Part shown: piece after piece, positions 58,874 to 64,000 of the stretch
Layout of the letters: each line of letters begins with the position of its first letter
How positions within the stretch are numbered: the first letter of the stretch is position 1
Assembly (NCBI GenBank): GCA_038363925.1
Contig: JAQQWL010000002.1
Coordinates: 2,108,001-2,172,000 of the forward strand
DNA: 64,000 bases
Direction: 5' to 3'
Source of the DNA: Apiospora phragmitis
Lineage: Eukaryota; Ascomycota; Sordariomycetes; Amphisphaeriales; Apiosporaceae
Notes under the pieces: generated by a model
Seen by the model: only the letters and a program-made list of their open reading frames with translations
Database searches by the model: none
Told to the model about the DNA's origin: nothing
Made by a program: the position numbers and the translations under genes

Positions 58874-60931
58874 ATGTCCACGGCTACCACGAACGGTGTC
58901 AATGGCACCTCCACGGCAGGTGGCCTCTCGGCCAACGACAACATCACCCGGTTCGCCGCTCCCAGCCGACCTCTGAGCCCCCTTCCGTCACACGCTCTCT
59001 TCAACGACAAGACAAGATGCTTTGTCTACGGTCTCCAGCCCCGTGCCGTCCAGGGTATGCTTGACTTCGACTTCATCTGCAAGCGAGCAACCCCCTCGGT
59101 GGCTGGTATCATCTACACCTTTGGTGGCCAGTTTGTTAGCAAGATGTACTGGGGAACCAGCGAGACGCTGCTGCCCGTATACCAGAAGGTTGACCAGGCT
59201 ATGGCCAAGCACCCAGATGTTGACGTGGTCGTCAACTTCGCTTCCTCTCGTAGTGTCTACAGCTCTACCATGGAGTTGATGGAGAACCCCCAGATCAAGA
59301 CTATCGCCATTATTGCCGAAGGTGTCCCCGAGCGAGTAAGTTATACTCCCTGTCTGCTACAAGACAACAGTATCAAATACTAACTATCTGTGAAATAGCG
59401 AGCTCGTGAGATTGCCCACGTTGCGCGCAAGAAGGGTGTCCAGATCATCGGTCCCGCTACCGTTGGTGGAATCAAGCCCGGCAGCTTCAAGATCGGTAAC
59501 ACTGGTGGTATGATGGACAACATCGTTGCCTCCAAGCTGTACCGCAAGGGCTCTGTTGGCTACGTCTCCAAGTCTGGTGGTATGTCCAACGAGCTGAACA
59601 ACATTATCGCTCAGAACACAGACGGTGTCTACGAGGGTATTGCCATTGGTGGTGACCGCTACCCCGGTACCACTTTCATCGACCATATGCTGCGCTACCA
59701 GAACGACCCTGAGTGCAAGATCCTTGTTCTGCTCGGTGAAGTTGGTGGTGTTGAGGAGTACAAGGTGATTGACGCTGTCAAGCAGGGCGTCATCACCAAG
59801 CCTATTGTGGCCTGGGCCATTGGTACCTGCGCCAGCATGTTCAAGACCGAGGTCCAGTTTGGTCACGCTGGTTCTTTCGCCAACTCTCAGCTCGAGACAG
59901 CCGCCATGAAGAACAAGAGCATGAAGGAGGCTGGCATCTACGTGCCCGACACCTTCGAGGATCTCCCCCAGACTCTGAAGATTGTCTACGACAAGCTTGT
60001 CAACGAGAAGGTTATCGTCCCCCAGCCCGAGCCTGTCGTCCCAAAGATCCCCATTGACTACTCGTGGGCTCAGGAGCTCGGACTTATCCGTAAGCCTGCT
60101 GCCTTCATCTCCACCATCTCTGATGATCGTGGCCAAGAGCTTCTGTACGCTGGTATGCCCATCTCCGACGTGTTCAAAGAGGATATTGGCATCGGTGGTG
60201 TCATGTCTCTGCTGTGGTTCCGTCGCCGACTCCCCGACTTCGCTTCCAAGTTCTTGGAGATGGTTCTCATGCTCACTGCCGACCACGGTCCCGCCGTGTC
60301 TGGTGCCATGAACACCATCATCACTACCCGTGCTGGCAAGGACCTGATCAGCTCATTGGTTGCTGGTCTTCTTACCATCGGTTCCCGATTCGGTGGTGCT
60401 CTGGACGGAGCCGCCCAGGAGTTCGCCAAGGCTGCCGACTCTGGTCTCAGCCCCCGTGAGTTTGTCGACTCTATGCGCAAGCAGAACAAGCTCATTCCCG
60501 GTATTGGTCACCGTATCAAGTCGCGGAACAACCCTGATCTGCGTGTCGAGCTCGTCAAGGAGTACGTTCTTTCCAAGTTCCCCAGCCACAAGCTTCTCGA
60601 CTACGCCCTGGCTGTCGAGACTGTGACGACCTCGAAGAAGGACAACCTTATCCTCAACGTGGACGGCTGCATTGCTGTCTGCTTCGTGGATCTGATGCGC
60701 AACTGCGGTGCCTTCACGCTGGAAGAGGCCGAGGACTACATGAACATGGGTGTCCTGAACGGTCTGTTCGTGCTGGGTCGCAGCATCGGATTGATTGCCC
60801 ACTACCTCGACCAGAAGCGCCTGCGTACTGGTCTGTACCGTCATCCTTGGGATGATATCACCTACCTCTTGCCCACTCTGGGCACATCTGGGTCGGTAGG
60901 TGAGGGCAGAGTTGAGGTGTCTGTCAAATAA
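58874..60931 (+). CDS. acl1: ATP-citrate lyase subunit 1 (CoA-ligase and citrate-synthase-like part)
   Basis: Larger catalytic partner of the acl2 product. Exons 58874-59335 and 59399-60931 join in phase to 664 residues. After a Ser/Thr/Gly-rich lead come the CoA-binding fold ([20 protein letters not shown]), [13 protein letters not shown], and the phospho-His site [10 protein letters not shown], whose His carries the phosphate passed to citrate. The C-terminal half is citrate-synthase-like, with [18 protein letters not shown] and [17 protein letters not shown], and supplies the final lyase step. Animals fuse the two subunits; ascomycetes keep them as a divergent pair, as here. Confidence 0.96.
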
Positions 60932-61919
60932 ACGCGTCCATGGAATGTACAGTTATTTGACTTTTTATTGGCATGGGGTAAAGGGAGCCTTGCTTTAGAC
61001 AGGATCGGGGAAACAAGCAAAGTCGTAGTAGTGTACGACCTCTCGGCAACAAGGTGGCGAGGGGTCTGTACGAGAAGAAACTAAAACATCCCAACGATGA
61101 GTGGCCTTAAGGGCCGCAGCTAATAGACCGTATGACTTTATATCGCGTATACATTTGCCAAAGTGCTTGTCATATTAGACGGTGCCGAAGCTGGCAACCC
61201 CTGTGTTGGACCGACTATCCGCTGTCTACGCCATGTTTTCAGATAGTGTAGTGAGGTAGCTTGGATCCATCCGTCAATATATTGTCAACATTAGGCAACT
61301 TCTCGATCGGCGTATTAAGATACTTGTACAAGTAGTAACTAACGTACACTTCGATCGCGAAATAATAGGTGGTATCTACTTTACCTAACTCCTAAGGTAG
61401 TATGGAATAGGGGCCTTGGGATCATGTACCTAGGTACCGACATCTAGAGAGCTTGAGTAGTTAACGTAATCGATAAGCCGGCAAAACTTCGGCCCTTCTA
61501 AAAAGATCCCAAGCTCGACGATGCTGTATCCGACTTACCTACCTACCCAGTGTGTACCGCGAGATGTGATTGATTGATACCGTTGTCTAGATTACCACCA
61601 GTGTCTGACAGCTACCAAGGTATGCACAGCCTTATTTGCAGTCCAATAATGGAATAACCCAGTATTGACAAACCCGCCCTGCGCAGAAATTCCCTTGGCT
61701 CATCCTGCTTGCGCCTTGCCTTGGATCTCGGTTTCCCTTCACGCAAGTACACGAATCCGGTCTACGACGGGCAAACGGGAAACAATTCGACCACCAATTG
61801 TTTGCGCTTCACTTAGCCCGGAAGGAAAAGAAGGAAAAGGAAAAGGGCAGCAACAATTGCCAAGAAGAAGAGAGAGAAAGAGAGCTCTTTGGTTCATCCA
61901 CAGCACACACACTTACACA
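60932..61919. other. Intergenic region acl1 / uL30m
   Basis: 3' flank of acl1 and promoter of the next gene on the same strand. AT-rich middle (61230-61460) with several GTAC/TACCT repeats of low order. A purine-rich AAGAAGAGAGAGAAAG leader precedes the uL30m start. No gene seen. Confidence 0.55.
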
Positions 61920-62186
61920 ATGTCGGCATCCTACTTCCGCATAACCCTCCACCGGTCCGCCATCGGCCTGCCCGAGCGCACGCGCGGCGCCTTGGCCGCC
62001 CTCGGCCTGCGCAAGCGCTCCCAGACCGTCTTCCACCCCGTCGAGCCCCAGTTCGCCGGTATGATCATGAAGGTCAAGGAGCTCGTCCGCGTCCAGGAGG
62101 TCGACCGCCCCCTCTCGCCCCGCGAGCTGCGCGAGGAGCGGAGGCCGGAGCGCGGGTTCTGGCTGGAGAAGGCGGTGCCGCGGTGA
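61920..62186 (+). CDS. MRPL33: Mitochondrial large-subunit ribosomal protein uL30m
   Basis: Single-exon gene of 88 residues. [21 protein letters not shown] followed by [13 protein letters not shown] and [12 protein letters not shown] is the uL30 fold as seen in yeast Mrpl33 and its fungal relatives. A charged tail ([16 protein letters not shown]) follows, as in other filamentous fungi. The start at 61920 is the first ATG of the frame that leaves only a very short N-terminus, which is normal for this protein. Confidence 0.9.
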   Translation: MSASYFRITLHRSAIGLPERTRGALAALGLRKRSQTVFHPVEPQFAGMIMKVKELVRVQEVDRPLSPRELREERRPERGFWLEKAVPR

Positions 62187-63045
62187 GGAGCCTGCAGTAA
62201 TCTAAGGAAATCCAAAAGGGGGTGAGGGATGGGACTGGCATCGCTTTGCGCTGTATCGCATTGCCCGGAGGGTCGGAGAGACGAGGAGGAGGAGGTCGCA
62301 GTGAAGCTTGCGTGAAAGGAAAGCATGCGTGGATCGGGCACTTGGAGGGGGCGGGGTCTTGGCCGTTAACACTTTGAAGTTTTGACGACGACCATGGACC
62401 ATAGCCAAGTGATGAGAAGAATGGAGGGAAACAGATAAGCGCCCTAGGACATGCTTTCACACGGATGTGACTTGCTTCTTCCTGCTCCACACCCACGAAA
62501 GCTGTAACATTATGCATATATATGTGTACATCAGCTCTAGATCCTGTACCAATAAAGACAACAAACACTCCAACCAAGTGTCCAGCTCCTCTTATTTCAC
62601 GCGTTGCTACGACGGGGTCTCAGGGCTTCTACTTTCACAGTAATCAACACAAATGAATCGTCTATCAATGTTTCGTTGCATTGTGTACTACTACCCTATG
62701 GTCACTATTCTTAGGACTATCGATCGAGTATGCCTGATCGGAATTATTGGGTGTAAGTAACATGCAAATACTGTTGCGTCTCTTGGGGAAACCTCTTCTT
62801 CCCTTTCCTTTTTCGCAACGCATGCTACTCTGTTACAAGGGTGCCATTGTGTTTGTCAAACCCAGCAAGGGATATTCTTGACCGGGAAGCACCTTGCGGA
62901 GTCGTTATTGACCTGTTCCGCGAGTGCAGTAACGGTACCGGCTCTCACTACATCGTACAAAACTCTGACAGTATGCGACTGTTGGAGGCGTGAGAGAATG
63001 CGTAACCCTCTTCTTACCACTGTCTCAGTCTTTGGCCCCGGTGTG
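62187..63045. other. Spacer between convergent uL30m and Eaf3-like genes
   Basis: 3' flanks of two genes facing each other. Minus-strand frames here are antisense read-through. Nothing else seen. Confidence 0.55.
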
Positions 63046-64000
63046 CTAGTTCTTAGCTTTCTCGGCGTATTCGGCGTTGGGGCTTTCATATTCGCTGGTC
63101 CAATAATTGCCGGCGTGCTTGTCCATCCACTGACAGAACTTGCTGAGCTCTTCGCGCAGACGGTTCACAGACTGCTGATCCATGTTGGTCTGAGCGATAA
63201 GCTCCGGAAGGCTCGCTAAACATGATGTTAGCAAGTTGAAGCAACGCATATAACAGGGTCAGAATGAACTTACTGATTAGGCGCATCAGATGCTCTACAC
63301 CATACGTGTCGCTAGGGGTCTTGCCTTGGATGTCAGGTCCACCAGCCGCCCACTTCTCGCGTATCTCAGCGTACTGCGCTCGCTCAAACCTGGCTGTGCA
63401 TTAGCATGACTCCTAGTACGCGGAAGCCTTTCCAGAAAGACAACATACCGGTAGAGCAGGATTCGACCAAGGCACTTGTCAAAATACTCCTTCAACCCCG
63501 AGACAGTCTCCTCCAAGATGTCAATTGCGGCAGAACCTTCGGTACGGCGCGGCTTCTCGTAGGCAAGATAGTCTGCCATGATCTTGACGACAGGCTGACG
63601 GTGTGGAATGGGAACAAGTTGGTTGTTCTTTGTCACATTCTCCCAGTCATCCACGAGCAGCCCCTTAAGCATGTCCGGGATGAGAATCTTGATCGACGGC
63701 CGCGCATAGAAAGCTTCCTCCTGTTCAGACCAAATATATTTAGCAGGCAAACCATGTTTAGCACGGTAATTGTTAGAAATTTCCATCATAAAAGGGATCG
63801 GGCCAAAGGAGAGAAGAGAAGGCAAGTTCAGCACTTGCTCAAGGACACTACTTAGTGCCTGAGGGGTTTGGATGGTGGGGATTGATGGCCTTCATGGCCT
63901 CTTCAACGAATGCCTGTTGACCAAGTAAAGCATCAGGCACTAAAGGCCGAGGAACTGGTTTCTGACTGAATCCCGACTGAATTGCAGGAACTGCAGGAAC
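63046..64000 (-). CDS. EAF3: MRG-domain chromatin protein (Eaf3/MRG15-like), 5' part outside window
   Basis: Eaf3 is shared by the NuA4 acetyltransferase and Rpd3S deacetylase complexes. The last three exons are clear: 63449-63720, 63274-63389 and 63046-63215, in phase. They encode the MRG domain: EEAFYARPSIKILIPDMLKG, LLVDDWENVTKN, then EETVSGLKEYFDKCLGRILL with LYR-FERAQYAEI across a junction, DTYGVEHLMRL, and SLPELIAQTNMDQQSVNRL. Upstream of 63720 the border is unsettled. An AG precedes EEAFY, and a GT lies near 63851, but the phases do not match. The open stretch at 63855-64000 (Pro/Ala-rich, with QKPVPRPLVPDALLG) is not a known Eaf3 linker. The chromodomain is not in the window, so an MRG-only paralogue is possible. 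Confidence 0.8.

Noticed and set aside
59384..60286. 300-residue open frame antisense to acl1
   Set aside because: It lies opposite a highly conserved coding exon with strong codon bias, which often leaves the antisense frame open. It has no domain and no start context.
1..64000. CRISPR arrays, bacterial operons or ribosome-binding sites
   Set aside because: No regularly spaced repeats were seen, and the genes are intron-containing fungal genes.

Overview
The window reads as nuclear DNA of a filamentous ascomycete (Pezizomycotina, most likely a Sordariomycete). Genes are split by short GT-AG introns of about 50-120 bases, intergenic spacers are long, there are no operons, and the gene content is fungal: a two-gene ATP-citrate lyase, a Cdc10-type septin, GPI-anchored GH72 and GH17 wall enzymes, WSC, DUF4267 and con-13-like proteins, and an NLR-like STAND gene. 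I support 22 protein-coding genes, one decayed NLR gene, one SDR relic and one candidate SINE. I found no tRNA or rRNA gene and no CRISPR array.

Layout. 1-6 kb: a small secreted Hce2/Ecp2-like effector candidate, an SDR relic, a secreted GH26-like hydrolase and a secreted helical protein. 6.2-10.35 kb: a gene desert. 10.3-15.3 kb: a UPF0303 protein, a BTB-like protein, a DUF4267 membrane protein and a con-13-like secreted protein. 16.0-17.6 kb: a GH72 glucanosyltransferase. 20-24.4 kb: guanylate kinase, septin Cdc10 and mitochondrial ribosomal protein bL32m. 25.3-28.6 kb: a broken DUF7708-like/NB-ARC/TPR gene. 29-31.7 kb: Ski8 and the small subunit of DNA polymerase delta. 31.7-34.4 kb: a gene-poor stretch with the SINE candidate. 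34.4-43.8 kb: queuosine salvage enzyme, SUMO E1 subunit Uba2, a mitochondrial-type ketoacyl reductase (SDR) and the long-chain base phosphate phosphatase Lcb3. 44.2-46.1 kb: an FAD monooxygenase. 47.1-52.5 kb: a GH17 glucanase and a WSC protein. 53.5-60.9 kb: divergent acl2 and acl1. 61.9-64 kb: uL30m and the 3' part of an Eaf3/MRG15-like gene that leaves the window.

Functional themes. Several genes act at the cell wall or outside the cell (GH72, GH17, WSC, GH26-like, Hce2-like, con-13-like). The two ATP-citrate lyase subunits form one enzyme that makes cytosolic acetyl-CoA. The rest are housekeeping genes for nucleotide, tRNA, SUMO, RNA decay, replication, chromatin, septum and sphingolipid functions.

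Quality warning. At least four otherwise intact genes (con-13-like, CDC10, LCB3, FAD monooxygenase) each lack a single base relative to their obvious reading frame, and three of the four losses fall at runs of four or more identical bases. This looks like assembly error rather than gene death. The NLR gene is different: it has several shifts and two in-frame stops.
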